Of a stretch of 64,000 nucleotides of DNA, positions 38,408 through 46,381 are shown in pieces (positions within the stretch are counted from its first letter, which is position 1; the number at the start of each line of letters is the position of its first letter). The position numbers and the translations under genes were made by a program. The stretch is from NCBI RefSeq assembly GCF_008065155.1, contig NZ_CP042819.1, positions 1,550,001 to 1,614,000 on the forward strand, given 5' to 3'. The notes below the pieces were generated by a model. The model had not been told where the DNA came from and did not search any database. It saw only the letters and a list, made by a program, of their open reading frames with translations. Source of the DNA: Octadecabacter sp. SW4 (lineage in GTDB: Bacteria; Pseudomonadota; Alphaproteobacteria; Rhodobacterales; Rhodobacteraceae).

Positions 38408-39374
38408 ACTCTCACTCGCCGCGCTTGCCCTGCTGACCGCAGGCGGCACCTTTGTGGACAAACGCGCCGACCAGCGCGAGACACAGGCCGAGGTGGACTA
38501 CCCGCCCGAGGGTGATTTCGTTATCGTGAACGGCCAGCGCGTGCACTACGTCATGGAAGGCAGCGGCCCCGATCTGGTGCTGATCCACGGCGCCAGCGGC
38601 AATACGCGCGATTTTACCTTTGCCTTTGTCGATCTGGTCAAGGAAGACTACCGCGTGATCGTGTTTGACCGCCCCGGGCTGGGCTATAGCGACCGGGCGA
38701 GCGATGAATTTGGTGGCCCGTTCAACCGGGCCGCCGAAAGCCCGGCTGAGCAGGCGATCATGCTTCAGGCCGCCGCCCAACAACTTGGCGCCGAGAGGCC
38801 CATCGTGCTGGGCCATTCCTTTGGCGGCACGGTCGCGCTGGCCTGGGCGCTGGAACGTCCCGATAATATCGCGGCGGTGATCAACGTCGCCGCCCCCTCG
38901 AACCCCTGGCCGGGCAAGCTGGGCGCGCTTTACCGGATCAACGGCACGGCTGTCGGCGGTGCATTGCTGCCGCCGCTGATCACCGCATTCGCCAGCCAGC
39001 AGCGGATCGAGGACAATATCGCCAGCATCTTTGAGCCACAAGACGCACCCGATGGCTATGCCCATTACGTTGGCGCAACCCTGACCACGCGGCGCGCCCC
39101 GTTTCGCGCCAACGGGCGGCAGGTCAACAGCCTGCGCCCGCATGTGGTTGAAATGTCAAAACGCTATGGCGAAATCACGATTCCCGTCGAAATCATCCAC
39201 GGCAACGCCGACACCATCGTGCCGCTTGATATCCATTCAATCCCGCTGTCGCGGCAAATTCCGCAGGCCAACCTGACCGTGCTGGATGGGATCGGCCACA
39301 TGCCACATCACGTGGCCCCGGATGAGGTGATTGCCGCGATCAACCGCGCCGCCGCGGCGTCCCGATTGCGCTAG
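38391..39374 (+). CDS. Alpha/beta hydrolase
   Basis: 327 residues: a signal-like N terminus ([19 protein letters not shown]), then [25 protein letters not shown] with the oxyanion region, the nucleophile elbow GHSFGG, an acid in [10 protein letters not shown] and the final His in DGIGHMPHH. The catalytic triad is complete. Probably an exported or membrane-anchored esterase/lipase-like enzyme; substrate unknown. Its start lies inside the end of metA, which suggests coupling. Confidence 0.85.
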   Translation: MKLAIKLSLAALALLTAGGTFVDKRADQRETQAEVDYPPEGDFVIVNGQRVHYVMEGSGPDLVLIHGASGNTRDFTFAFVDLVKEDYRVIVFDRPGLGYSDRASDEFGGPFNRAAESPAEQAIMLQAAAQQLGAERPIVLGHSFGGTVALAWALERPDNIAAVINVAAPSNPWPGKLGALYRINGTAVGGALLPPLITAFASQQRIEDNIASIFEPQDAPDGYAHYVGATLTTRRAPFRANGRQVNSLRPHVVEMSKRYGEITIPVEIIHGNADTIVPLDIHSIPLSRQIPQANLTVLDGIGHMPHHVAPDEVIAAINRAAAASRLR

Positions 39375-39416
39375 CCGCCCGTCCCGCCCATACTGCCCAA
39401 AATACCGGAGTATCCT

Positions 39417-40289
39417 ATGGACCTGCCATTTGACGGCGCAATCAGCGCGTTTTTCAACAACACCGCCCCCGACGCCGTGCGCTCTGAAATCAAGGGCGCC
39501 AAGAAGGGCGAGATACTGTCCACCGATTACCCCTATCACAAGCGCTGGAAGCGCAGCGAATACGAGGAGGCGCTGGCTGCCCTGCAAATCGAACTGGTCA
39601 AGATGCAGGCCTGGGCGCGCGAAAGTGGTGCGCGGATCGCCATTGTCTTTGAAGGGCGCGATGCAGCGGGCAAAGGCGGCACGATCAAACGGTTTCGCGA
39701 AAACCTGAACCCGCGCGGTGCCCGCGTTGTGGCGCTGTCCAAACCGACCGAGGCAGAAGCCGGCCAGTGGTATTTCCAACGCTATATCGAGCACCTGCCG
39801 ACCGCGGGTGAAATCGTGTTCTTTGACCGTTCGTGGTATAACCGGGGCGTGGTCGAGCATGTGTTTGACTTTTGCACCCCGCAGCAGCGCGCCCATTGGT
39901 TCACCCAGGTGGTGCCATTTGAACAGATGCTGGTAGACGAAGGCATCATGGTCTTCAAGATCTGGCTGAACGTCGATCGCGCGGCACAGTTGCAACGCTT
40001 TCTGGACCGCGAAAAAGACCCGCTCAAACAATGGAAACTCAGCTGGATCGACGTCGAGGGGCTGAAACGCTGGGCTGCCTATACGGACGCGATCGCCGAA
40101 ACGCTGGCCCGCACCCACACCGATACGACACCCTGGATCGTGGTGCGCAGTGACGACAAACGCCGCGCCCGCGTCAACGCCATCCGCGCCGTGCTGACCC
40201 AGATCGACTATGCCCGCAAAGACGCGGATGCCTTGGGGCGGGTCGATGCAAAGGTCGCCGGTGGCCCCGAACTCTGGTCCGCCAAGTGA
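39417..40289 (+). CDS. ppk2: Polyphosphate kinase 2 family protein
   Basis: 290 residues with one PPK2 domain. Walker A is [12 protein letters not shown] (residues 78-89), followed by the lid residues [17 protein letters not shown] and Walker [16 protein letters not shown] (Asp137, Arg138). It transfers phosphate between polyphosphate and nucleoside diphosphates (GDP or ADP). Single-domain form of standard length. Its stop overlaps the tetR GTG start. Confidence 0.92.
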   Translation: MDLPFDGAISAFFNNTAPDAVRSEIKGAKKGEILSTDYPYHKRWKRSEYEEALAALQIELVKMQAWARESGARIAIVFEGRDAAGKGGTIKRFRENLNPRGARVVALSKPTEAEAGQWYFQRYIEHLPTAGEIVFFDRSWYNRGVVEHVFDFCTPQQRAHWFTQVVPFEQMLVDEGIMVFKIWLNVDRAAQLQRFLDREKDPLKQWKLSWIDVEGLKRWAAYTDAIAETLARTHTDTTPWIVVRSDDKRRARVNAIRAVLTQIDYARKDADALGRVDAKVAGGPELWSAK

Positions 40290-40903
40290 GCAAGCGCGGC
40301 TATCATCACGGCAATCTGCGCGAGGCCTTGATCACGGCCGCCCTGCGGCTGATCGAAACCAAGGGCCCGACCGGTTTCACCCTCTCGGAGGCCGCGCGCG
40401 AGGCGGGTGTGACCCCGGCCGCCGTCTATCGCCATTTTGAGGGCCGCGAAGACCTGATCGCCGAAGCCGCACGTCAGGGTTACGAGATTTTCGCCGATCT
40501 GCTAGACCACGCCTATGACAAGGGCCAGCCATCGGCACTGGCCGCCTTCGAGTCCACAGGGCGCGCCTATCTGGCCTTCGCGCGCCGCTTTCCCGGGCAT
40601 TACGTGGCGATGTTTGAAAGCGGCATTTCGATCCAGCGCACCCCTGCCCTGAACGCCGCCGCGACCCGTGCACTGGGGGTGCTGGAAAAGGCCGCCGAGG
40701 ATCTGAGCCAACACATCCCCGCAAACAAGCGCCCGCCCCCGCAGATGTTTTCCGCCCATATCTGGGCGATGTCGCACGGGGTGGTCGAACTGTTCGCCCG
40801 TGGCAGCCCGGGCACCAAATCCCCCTTCCCGCCCGAAGACCTGCTGGAAAGCGGTATCGGCATCTATCTGCGCGGGCTGGGGTTGATCAAACCCGACGAC
40901 TAG
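40286..40903 (+). CDS. TetR/AcrR family transcriptional regulator
   Basis: 205 residues with a GTG start that overlaps the ppk2 stop (GTGA). The N-terminal HTH is clear: [48 protein letters not shown]. The C-terminal ligand domain ([38 protein letters not shown]) ends [21 protein letters not shown] decayed relative of exactly this C-terminal part lies about 1 kb downstream (41943-42083). It probably controls ppk2 or an unlinked target. Confidence 0.9.
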   Translation: MSKRGYHHGNLREALITAALRLIETKGPTGFTLSEAAREAGVTPAAVYRHFEGREDLIAEAARQGYEIFADLLDHAYDKGQPSALAAFESTGRAYLAFARRFPGHYVAMFESGISIQRTPALNAAATRALGVLEKAAEDLSQHIPANKRPPPQMFSAHIWAMSHGVVELFARGSPGTKSPFPPEDLLESGIGIYLRGLGLIKPDD

Positions 40904-40968
40904 CACCCAAAGCGCGGCCACCACGCCTGCGGCGCCTCAAGGCAAGTTTTTTGCATTACGCCCGACCT

Positions 40969-40982
40969 TTGATCGAGATCAA
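40969..40982 (+). promoter_or_regulatory. Fnr/FnrL-type box upstream of the cupredoxin gene
   Basis: A perfect match to TTGAT-N4-ATCAA (TTGATCGAGATCAA). If used as a class II activator site (-41.5), transcription would start near 41017 and the -10 element would fall on GATAGT (41003-41008), leaving a leader of about 150 bp before the cupredoxin ATG. It predicts induction at low oxygen. Confidence 0.65.
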
Positions 40983-41168
40983 AGTCAAGTGCTGCGCTGC
41001 GCGATAGTGTCAACCCATGCCACAGAGGCCGGACGCCAAAGTCCGGTGCGCAGGAGAAATTCGAAACCGCTGACCGATGATCCACATCCCGATTGCCCCG
41101 CCAACAAATGCGTGGGGGGCATGAGGTCGGAGATATCGGCTGGCACACACTCAAAGAAGGACCACACG

Positions 41169-41711
41169 ATGTCTATGTTCCAATCAAGCGTTGCAAAGAT
41201 CGCCCTGGCGAGTTTTGGCGCAGCTACATTTGCAACTGTATCACTGGCCGATGTCGGCCACGATGCGGACGCCAATATCGGCCAGTCGGGCGATGTCTCA
41301 ACCATCGACCGGGTGATCGAGGTCGATATGGGCGAAATGTATTTCACCCCCGGCTCTTATGATATCAAGCAGGGCGAAACCATCAAGTTTGTCATGGTTA
41401 ACACAGGCCGTGCCGTTCACGAATTCAACATCGGCACCGATGCGATGCAGGACGCCCACCTGCGTGAAATGACAACGATGCTGCGCGGCGGCATGATGTC
41501 CACCCGCGAACTTTACCACGACAAGATGCTGGAAGCCGGGATGATGCACGCCGATGCCAACGCCCGTTTGCTGGCCCCCGGTGAATCCGCCGAACTGGTC
41601 TGGACCTTCAGCGGCGACGCCGAAGATATCCTGATTGCCTGCAACGTTCCCGGCCACCGCGAGGCCGGCATGGAAGCCGCAATCAACATGATGCCAGCAA
41701 CCGACAGCTAA
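41169..41711 (+). CDS. Periplasmic cupredoxin (type 1 copper protein)
   Basis: 180 residues with a signal peptide (KIALASFGAATFATVSLADV). A cupredoxin fold is indicated by MYFTPGSYDIKQGETIKFVM and the ligand set His84 (TGRAVHEFNIG), Cys158, His163 and Met168 (CNVPGHREAGM). A Met/His-rich insert (about residues 97-130: MTTMLRGGMM, GMMHADA) could bind extra copper. It is probably an electron carrier or copper-handling protein. AAGGA lies eight bases before the ATG and a perfect Fnr box further upstream; a strong terminator follows. Confidence 0.85.
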   Translation: MSMFQSSVAKIALASFGAATFATVSLADVGHDADANIGQSGDVSTIDRVIEVDMGEMYFTPGSYDIKQGETIKFVMVNTGRAVHEFNIGTDAMQDAHLREMTTMLRGGMMSTRELYHDKMLEAGMMHADANARLLAPGESAELVWTFSGDAEDILIACNVPGHREAGMEAAINMMPATDS

Positions 41712-41738
41712 AACCGCGCGGTCACTGACCCGCAAATG

Positions 41739-41764
41739 CGCACGCCTTCGGGCGTGCGTTTTTT
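41739..41764 (+). terminator. Rho-independent terminator after cupredoxin
   Basis: Stem CGCACGCC (41739-41746), TTCG tetraloop, stem GGCGTGCG (41751-41758), then six T. Confidence 0.85.
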
Positions 41765-41775
41765 GTTGCGATACG

Positions 41776-41804
41776 AAAAAGGGACCGCCAAGACTGGCGG
41801 TCCC
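41776..41804 (-). terminator. Rho-independent terminator behind the rpsI fragment
   Basis: On the minus strand: GGGACCGCCA (41804-41795), a four-base loop, TGGCGGTCCC (41790-41781), then TTTTT (41780-41776). It is well placed to end a transcript of the rpsI 3' copy and may be the original rplM-rpsI terminator. Confidence 0.75.
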
Positions 41805-41834
41805 TGAAACAATAAACGCATCGTTGATGCAAGA

Positions 41835-41942
41835 CTAGCGCTTGGAGAACTGGAAGCTCTTCCGAGCCTTGGCCTTGCCGTATTTCTTGCGTTCCACAAC
41901 GCGACTGTCGCGGGTCAGGAAACCGGCGGCTTTCAGCGCGCC
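41835..41942 (-). pseudogene. Truncated second copy of the rpsI 3' end
   Basis: Read on the minus strand, this gives the last 35 codons of ribosomal protein S9 (from [14 protein letters not shown] to KSFQFSKR) and a TAG stop (41837-41835). Against the intact rpsI end (43021-43125) only three bases of 105 differ (first position, and two near 41862-41865) and none changes an amino acid. Identity stops sharply at 41942/41943. It has no start and cannot make S9. It looks like one arm of a duplication or an integration event at the rpsI 3' end. Confidence 0.9.
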
Positions 41943-42083
41943 TCCGGGCGATGTCCCACGGCGCAATGAAACTCTTTACCGGTGCAGCCTCGGCACCGAA
42001 AGCCCGTCCCGCCTCAATATCTGCTTGAAAGCGAGGACGGCGTTTATCTGCGTGGATTGGGGCCGATCAAACCGTTCGAATAA
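41943..42083 (+). pseudogene. Decayed C-terminal end of a TetR-family gene
   Basis: Translation gives [12 protein letters not shown] in one frame (from 41948) and LLESEDGVYLRGLGPIKPFE plus TAA in another (42021-42083). The intact TetR protein at 40286-40903 ends [13 protein letters not shown] ... [20 protein letters not shown], in the same order and spacing. So this is a frameshifted, 5'-truncated relative, diverged rather than freshly copied. It begins exactly where the rpsI fragment ends. Confidence 0.8.
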
Positions 42084-42090
42084 ACACTTT

Positions 42091-42167
42091 GCCAAATCAA
42101 AGATTTGGCAGCGCCCGAACCGCCCCCACGGGGCGGGCGCTTTGCTTCCACCCCTCGGTTCGGGCGC
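42091..42167. repeat. Cluster of perfect inverted repeats
   Basis: Three hairpins follow the tetR remnant. GCCAAATC-AAA-GATTTGGC occupies 42091-42109. CCGCCCC-CAC-GGGGCGG occupies 42120-42136. An outer pair GCGCCCGAACC (42111-42121) and GGTTCGGGCGC (42157-42167) encloses the second one. The second hairpin, followed by a short T-containing stretch, might be an old terminator. No coding sequence was found in 42084-42212. Confidence 0.65.
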
Positions 42168-42212
42168 GTGGCATAATCTAGTGCGTGGGACTTGCCAGCA
42201 TGTTGAAAGAGA

Positions 42213-42872
42213 CTAACGAACAAACCGCTCGTAGGCCCAATAGAGCCCCATCCCAACCCCACTTGGGAGAAACATTACGTATATCATATGCATCATATCA
42301 TCATCGCGCATGTAACTTCCGTAAGGCGAAAACAACACGACGAAAACGCCAACAGCCAAAACCCAACTTAGTGCAGCAAAGATGGCGATCCGCCAAGTTT
42401 GCGGGATTGTGCCAGCATATCGTTTAACCTGATTCACACCTATGCCACTTTGCCGCGACATTCTCGGGTTTCGTTCTGCGCTTTCGGCGCGAAATTCAGG
42501 CCAACGATTGCGGAGATAGAAAATATTGATAATCATCCAGAGTAAATTTAGCGACAAGATTGTCGTAAGGATCAAAGCCCACCGTCGTCTTTGGATTGCT
42601 TGACGATGTATAATAGACAGAATCCCAAGCGCCGTGACTCCAGTAATTATGGTTCTCAAATCACCGTCGGCGAACCCAAGAAGCGCAATTACAAACGCAA
42701 TCAATCCAATTCCAATAGTAGTATTAACAATGTAAAAGTAACCCCACTTGAAACCAAGTTTTGAAGGGTTCTTTTGCCACCATTTTTCACCTTTCGAAAA
42801 TGCAAAGAAAAGCGAGAGCAAAGCTATCGCTACAACTACAACATAACCAATCCATCGAAAGTCGCCTGCCAT
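42213..42872 (-). CDS. Unknown multi-pass membrane protein in AT-rich DNA
   Basis: 219 residues with about six membrane segments, for example IGYVVVVAIALLSLFFAF, GYFYIVNTTIGIGLIAFVIA, ALILTTILSLNLLWMIINIF and IAIFAALSWVLAVGVFVVL. No family recognised. Its base composition and codon use are clearly more AT-rich than the ribosomal and metabolic genes around it, a sign of recent acquisition. It sits between the rpsI fragment and intact rpsI. AAGG lies ten bases before the ATG. Confidence 0.7.
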   Translation of the reverse strand: MAGDFRWIGYVVVVAIALLSLFFAFSKGEKWWQKNPSKLGFKWGYFYIVNTTIGIGLIAFVIALLGFADGDLRTIITGVTALGILSIIHRQAIQRRRWALILTTILSLNLLWMIINIFYLRNRWPEFRAESAERNPRMSRQSGIGVNQVKRYAGTIPQTWRIAIFAALSWVLAVGVFVVLFSPYGSYMRDDDMMHMIYVMFLPSGVGMGLYWAYERFVR

Positions 42873-42965
42873 ACGGTGAATACCTTACAAAAATTGTGTT
42901 GATCGAAGAATACTGATGGATTCATTACCATTTGTGGGATGCCATAACTCTCCAGCAATACCAAA

Positions 42966-42997
42966 CACAAAAAGGGCGCCCCGCTGGGGCGCCCTTT
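42966..42997 (-). terminator. Rho-independent terminator behind rpsI
   Basis: A perfect 12-bp stem AAAGGGCGCCCC (42971-42982), three-base loop and GGGGCGCCCTTT (42986-42997); on the minus strand it is followed by further T. It ends the rplM-rpsI transcript. Confidence 0.85.
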
Positions 42998-43017
42998 CCA
43001 AAACCATATCGCCAAAC

Positions 43018-43509
43018 TTAACGCTTGGAGAACTGGAAGCTCTTGCGGGCCTTGGCCTTGCCGTATTTCTTGCGTTCCACAACGCGACTGTCGCGGGTCA
43101 GGAAACCGGCGGCTTTCAGCGCGCCGCGCAGGGACGGATCATAAAGCTGCAACGCTTTCGAGATCCCGTGCTTGACCGCACCGGCCTGACCGGACAAGCC
43201 GCCGCCCTTGACGGTGGCATTGACGTCGAACTGGTCAGCGACACCGGCAACCGAAAACGGCTGGCGCAGGATCATCTGCAACACGGGGCGTGCAAAATAG
43301 ACTTTCATTTCGCGGCCATTGACGGTGACCTTGCCCGAACCGGGCTTGATCCAGACGCGGGCGATCGCATCCTTGCGCTTGCCGGTGGCATAGGCACGGC
43401 CCAGATCGTCGCGGACAGGCTCGCGGGTGATGGTTTCAACGACGGGTGCCGCTTCGACGCCTTCGGCCACAGCGCCCAGCTCTTCGAGGGAGTTCACTTG
43501 ATCGGCCAT
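43018..43509 (-). CDS. rpsI: 30S ribosomal protein S9
   Basis: 163 residues: the S9 core ([53 protein letters not shown]) ends in the canonical basic tail [16 protein letters not shown]. The N-terminal extension of about 30 residues is usual in alphaproteobacteria. It overlaps rplM by one base. Its last 35 codons are duplicated at 41835-41942. Confidence 0.97.
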   Translation of the reverse strand: MADQVNSLEELGAVAEGVEAAPVVETITREPVRDDLGRAYATGKRKDAIARVWIKPGSGKVTVNGREMKVYFARPVLQMILRQPFSVAGVADQFDVNATVKGGGLSGQAGAVKHGISKALQLYDPSLRGALKAAGFLTRDSRVVERKKYGKAKARKSFQFSKR

Positions 43510-43970
43510 TATGCAGTCCTCGTGTTCTTTTTGTTCATGGATTTGACATCCAGAACTTCGGGCTTTTGGGCGTCCATGCCATGTTCGGTCCCTGCAAAGA
43601 CGCGCAGATGGGTCATTTGCTGACGCGACAGGCGGTTGCCGGGCAACATGCGCTTGACGGCCTGCATCACGACACGCTCGGGGTGGGCACCCTCGAGGAT
43701 TTCGCCGGTTGTCTTCGACTTGATGCCGCCGGGGTGGCCGGTGTGCCAGTAGTTCGGCTTATCGCGCTTGTTGCCGGTCAACTGCACCTTGTCGGCGTTG
43801 ATGACAATGACATTGTCGCCCATATCCATGTGCGGGGTGAAAGACGGCTTGTGCTTGCCGCGCAAGCGGGTCGCAATCACAACGGCAAGACGGCCCAGAA
43901 CAACGCCTTCGGCGTCGATCAGGATCCATTTCTTGTCGATGTCTGCCGGGGTAGCAGAATAGGTTTTCAT
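43509..43970 (-). CDS. rplM: 50S ribosomal protein L13
   Basis: 153 residues, beginning [22 protein letters not shown] and containing [38 protein letters not shown], all standard L13. The first gene of the rplM-rpsI operon; the two proteins belong to the large and small subunit respectively. A good promoter lies 40-67 bp upstream. Confidence 0.97.
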   Translation of the reverse strand: MKTYSATPADIDKKWILIDAEGVVLGRLAVVIATRLRGKHKPSFTPHMDMGDNVIVINADKVQLTGNKRDKPNYWHTGHPGGIKSKTTGEILEGAHPERVVMQAVKRMLPGNRLSRQQMTHLRVFAGTEHGMDAQKPEVLDVKSMNKKNTRTA

Positions 43971-44009
43971 CGGAGTGCCCTTAAAAAGCTGGGAAATTAG
44001 GATTGGGGT

Positions 44010-44037
44010 GTTCTACAGGGTTTGCGCGCGCAGTCAA
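44010..44037 (-). promoter_or_regulatory. Candidate sigma-70 promoter of rplM-rpsI
   Basis: On the minus strand: TTGACT (44037-44032), a 16-base spacer, TAGAAC (44015-44010), about 40 bp before the rplM ATG. Confidence 0.55.
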
Positions 44038-44170
44038 GGGCCACGTATCGCTAAAAATCATTGCAAAACAGTATCTTAAAAATGCGGTATTATTTTACCC
44101 CATAGCTTAGGCCCGATTGTCCTGGCCGCCATCCCTCCCCCACAGAATAGCGGGTAATTTGTGCGCGGTG

Positions 44171-44605
44171 TCAGGCCAATGGCACCGATTGGGGTGGAAT
44201 CGAATAGGTCAAAGCGGCGCGCGCCACAGGGTCCGCCTGCCCCACGCCATAGATCAGCCCATCGCCCACGGCCAGCACACGACCCAGCTTGAGCACCCGC
44301 GCCTTGCAGATCAGATCGACGCCCGCCGCCGGTTTGCGCATGAAATCGATATTGGCATTGGTCGTGACGGTCAAAGCCGTAGGGCCGATCATCGCCAGAA
44401 TCGCCAGATATGTGGCGACATCGGCAAGACCAAACATCGCAGGGCCGGACACGGTGCCGCCCGGGCGCAGGTGCTGTTCTGCGGCGATCAGGCGCAGGGT
44501 CAGACACATCTCGCCGACGTCTTCAATCGCATACTGGGCGGCAACCTGCGGGAACTGATGCACCAGAAAGGCGTTAAGCGCCGCTTTGTCCATTTGTAAT
44601 CCCAT
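44171..44605 (-). CDS. PaaI-type acyl-CoA thioesterase
   Basis: 144 residues with a hotdog-fold pattern: LRPGGTVSGPAMFGLADVATYLAILA and TTNANIDFMRKPAAGVDLICKARVLKLGR. Such enzymes hydrolyse acyl-CoA, often phenylacetyl- or hydroxyphenyl-type CoA. ATG 44605 has GAGGGA upstream; ATG 44593 is an alternative. Divergent from the enoyl-CoA hydratase gene across 68 bp, so they may share control in acyl-CoA metabolism. Confidence 0.82.
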   Translation of the reverse strand: MGLQMDKAALNAFLVHQFPQVAAQYAIEDVGEMCLTLRLIAAEQHLRPGGTVSGPAMFGLADVATYLAILAMIGPTALTVTTNANIDFMRKPAAGVDLICKARVLKLGRVLAVGDGLIYGVGQADPVARAALTYSIPPQSVPLA

Positions 44606-44673
44606 GTCTTCCCTCGGCCCTGTTGCCCGCCTAGAGTTGCCGTGAAACAACCCAAAGAACAAGGAGGCACGCC

Positions 44674-45459
44674 ATGCTTTTCACGCGCGATGATCAAAAC
44701 GCAGTGGCGCATCTGCGCATGACCGCGCCCGCGCGGCTGAACGCGCTGAGTGATGCGATGCTGGCCGCGCTGCACGGCGCGCTGGATGATATCGCCAAGG
44801 ATCGCACGGTGCGCGCAGTGATCCTGTCGGGCGAAGGCAAGGGTTTTTGCGCTGGTCACGACCTGAAGGAAATGCAAGCCGGGCGCGCAGGTGCCGATGG
44901 CGGGGCCGCCTATTTCGCCGATCTTTTCAGGCGCTGCGCAGCCCTGATGTTGCGCATTCAGTCAATCCCGCAACCTGTCATTGCCATGCCCCACGGCATC
45001 GCCACCGCCGCGGGCTGCCAGCTGGTTGCGACCTGTGACATGGCCGTGGCGGCACATGGCACGCGCTTTGGCGTCAATGGCGTCAATATCGGGCTGTTCT
45101 GTTCAACGCCGATGGTCGCCCTGACCCGTAACATCCCGCGCAAGGCCGCCTTTGAAATGCTGACCACGGGGCGGTTCATCGACACTGACGACGCGCTGCG
45201 CCTTGGCTTGATCAACCGTGCCGTGCCCGCTGATCAACTGGCAAGCGCCACACAGGAGCTGGCCGAAACGGTGGCAGGCAAGCTGGCCAGCGCCGTGGCC
45301 ATCGGCAAGCAGGCCTTTTATGCGCAGGCCCAGATGGAGACCGCGCAGGCCTACGCCTATGCGGGCGAGGTCATGACCACCAATATGCTGGAGCGCGACA
45401 CCGACGAGGGCATCAGTGCCTTCCTCGAAAAACGCACGCCCGACTGGTCTGACAGGTAA
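44674..45459 (+). CDS. Enoyl-CoA hydratase/isomerase family protein
   Basis: 261 residues. Crotonase motifs: ILSGEGKGFCAGHDLKEMQ (first oxyanion-hole strand) and MPHGIATAAGCQLVATCDMAVAA (second), then FGVNGVNIGLFCSTPMVAL. The first catalytic Glu of true hydratases is not obvious, so isomerase or other crotonase activity is possible. AAGGAGG lies before the ATG. The stop codon TAA (45457-45459) is part of a palindromic repeat. Confidence 0.85.
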   Translation: MLFTRDDQNAVAHLRMTAPARLNALSDAMLAALHGALDDIAKDRTVRAVILSGEGKGFCAGHDLKEMQAGRAGADGGAAYFADLFRRCAALMLRIQSIPQPVIAMPHGIATAAGCQLVATCDMAVAAHGTRFGVNGVNIGLFCSTPMVALTRNIPRKAAFEMLTTGRFIDTDDALRLGLINRAVPADQLASATQELAETVAGKLASAVAIGKQAFYAQAQMETAQAYAYAGEVMTTNMLERDTDEGISAFLEKRTPDWSDR

Positions 45460-45482
45460 CGTGGGTTTCAACCCACCTTACC
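45455..45482. repeat. Palindromic repeat, copy 1
   Basis: GGTAA (45455-45459), C, GTGGGTT (45461-45467), TC, AACCCAC (45470-45476), C, TTACC (45478-45482): a stem of 12 pairs with one mismatch. It contains the stop of the hydratase gene. The same palindrome family occurs on the other side of the next gene (46283-46312). Confidence 0.75.
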
Positions 45483-45497
45483 GATCACGCAATCCAC

Positions 45498-45526
45498 TTG
45501 GCTTGCCGCATCGCCTCTCCTAAAGT
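45498..45526 (+). promoter_or_regulatory. Candidate sigma-70 promoter of the outer-membrane gene
   Basis: TTGGCT (45498-45503), a 17-base spacer and TAAAGT (45521-45526), ending 27 bp before the ATG. Confidence 0.4.
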
Positions 45527-45553
45527 GAATCACGGATGGGAAAGGATATTGAT

Positions 45554-46273
45554 ATGAAAACCACCTTTTGGGGGGCTATGGTCCTTTGCGCACTTGCGGG
45601 CACAACGCAGGCGCAGGGGTTTGAAAGCGCCGACCTCGGCTTTCAGCTTTATAAATATGACGAAGGCGGCAATATCGACACGACTTTTGCCGTGCTCACG
45701 GCGGACGCCAGCTATTTGATCACGCCGCGCGCAGGTGTGCAGGTCGGGCTGGCCTATTCGCACGAGGTTGATGTTTCGCAGGCCTGGCTGTCGGTGGGTG
45801 ACACCCGTGCGGCGACGATTCACGCCTTCGTTGATCCCACAGACAGCACTCGCATCGGCCTGATGATCGGCGCCGACAGCTACAACGAGGGCGATTATAT
45901 CTACGCCCTCGAAGGCACCTATGTGGCCGACCGCTACCGTGTCGAGGCCCGTGTCGGGCGGTTTGAGTCCGACATCGAACCGGCCTCGCTGGCTGAAATC
46001 TCGACGGCGTTCGATCTGACCGGTCGTTTGCAAGGCACCGGCAGCTACCAGCGGGTCACATATGACGGTGGTTTTGGCTATTTCGAGCTGGCGGCCCTTG
46101 GGCTGGGCTATGACATCACCGACCGTCTGACCGGTTATGCCAATTACGGCAACACGGTGAATGATTTTGGCGGCGGATCGGTGTTCGAGGGCAATCAGAT
46201 CACCCTTGGCGTCACGATGGCGATTGGCGGTGGGCAGAACCCGCGCGCCTTTACCTATAATCCGTTCTTCTAG
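45554..46273 (+). CDS. Outer-membrane beta-barrel protein, unknown
   Basis: 239 residues: a signal peptide (KTTFWGAMVLCALAGTTQAQ), then amphipathic strands such as ASYLITPRAGVQVGLAYSH, IGLMIGADSYNEGDYIYALEGTY and VFEGNQITLGVTMAIGG, ending in Phe-Phe. It fits a small outer-membrane barrel of 10-12 strands; no specific family recognised. AAAGGA lies seven bases before the ATG at 45554. It is enclosed by two copies of a palindrome. Confidence 0.72.
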   Translation: MKTTFWGAMVLCALAGTTQAQGFESADLGFQLYKYDEGGNIDTTFAVLTADASYLITPRAGVQVGLAYSHEVDVSQAWLSVGDTRAATIHAFVDPTDSTRIGLMIGADSYNEGDYIYALEGTYVADRYRVEARVGRFESDIEPASLAEISTAFDLTGRLQGTGSYQRVTYDGGFGYFELAALGLGYDITDRLTGYANYGNTVNDFGGGSVFEGNQITLGVTMAIGGGQNPRAFTYNPFF

Positions 46274-46282
46274 GGTTTGGGT

Positions 46283-46312
46283 GGGTAACGTGGGTTAAAA
46301 CCCACGTTACCC
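46283..46312. repeat. Palindromic repeat, copy 2
   Basis: A perfect 14-bp inverted repeat: GGGTAACGTGGGTT (46283-46296), AA, AACCCACGTTACCC (46299-46312). It is the same palindrome as at 45455-45482. It lies between convergent genes and could end both transcripts. Confidence 0.8.
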
Positions 46313-46381
46313 CGCAATCCCCCGACCAGCAAAAGCGCGTCCCCCAAACGGCCACGCTGCGCGCCAGATCAACGGGCGCTG

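Noticed and set aside
41776..43020. Intact mobile element
   Set aside because: No integrase, transposase or terminal inverted repeats; only the direct repeat of the rpsI end supports mobility.
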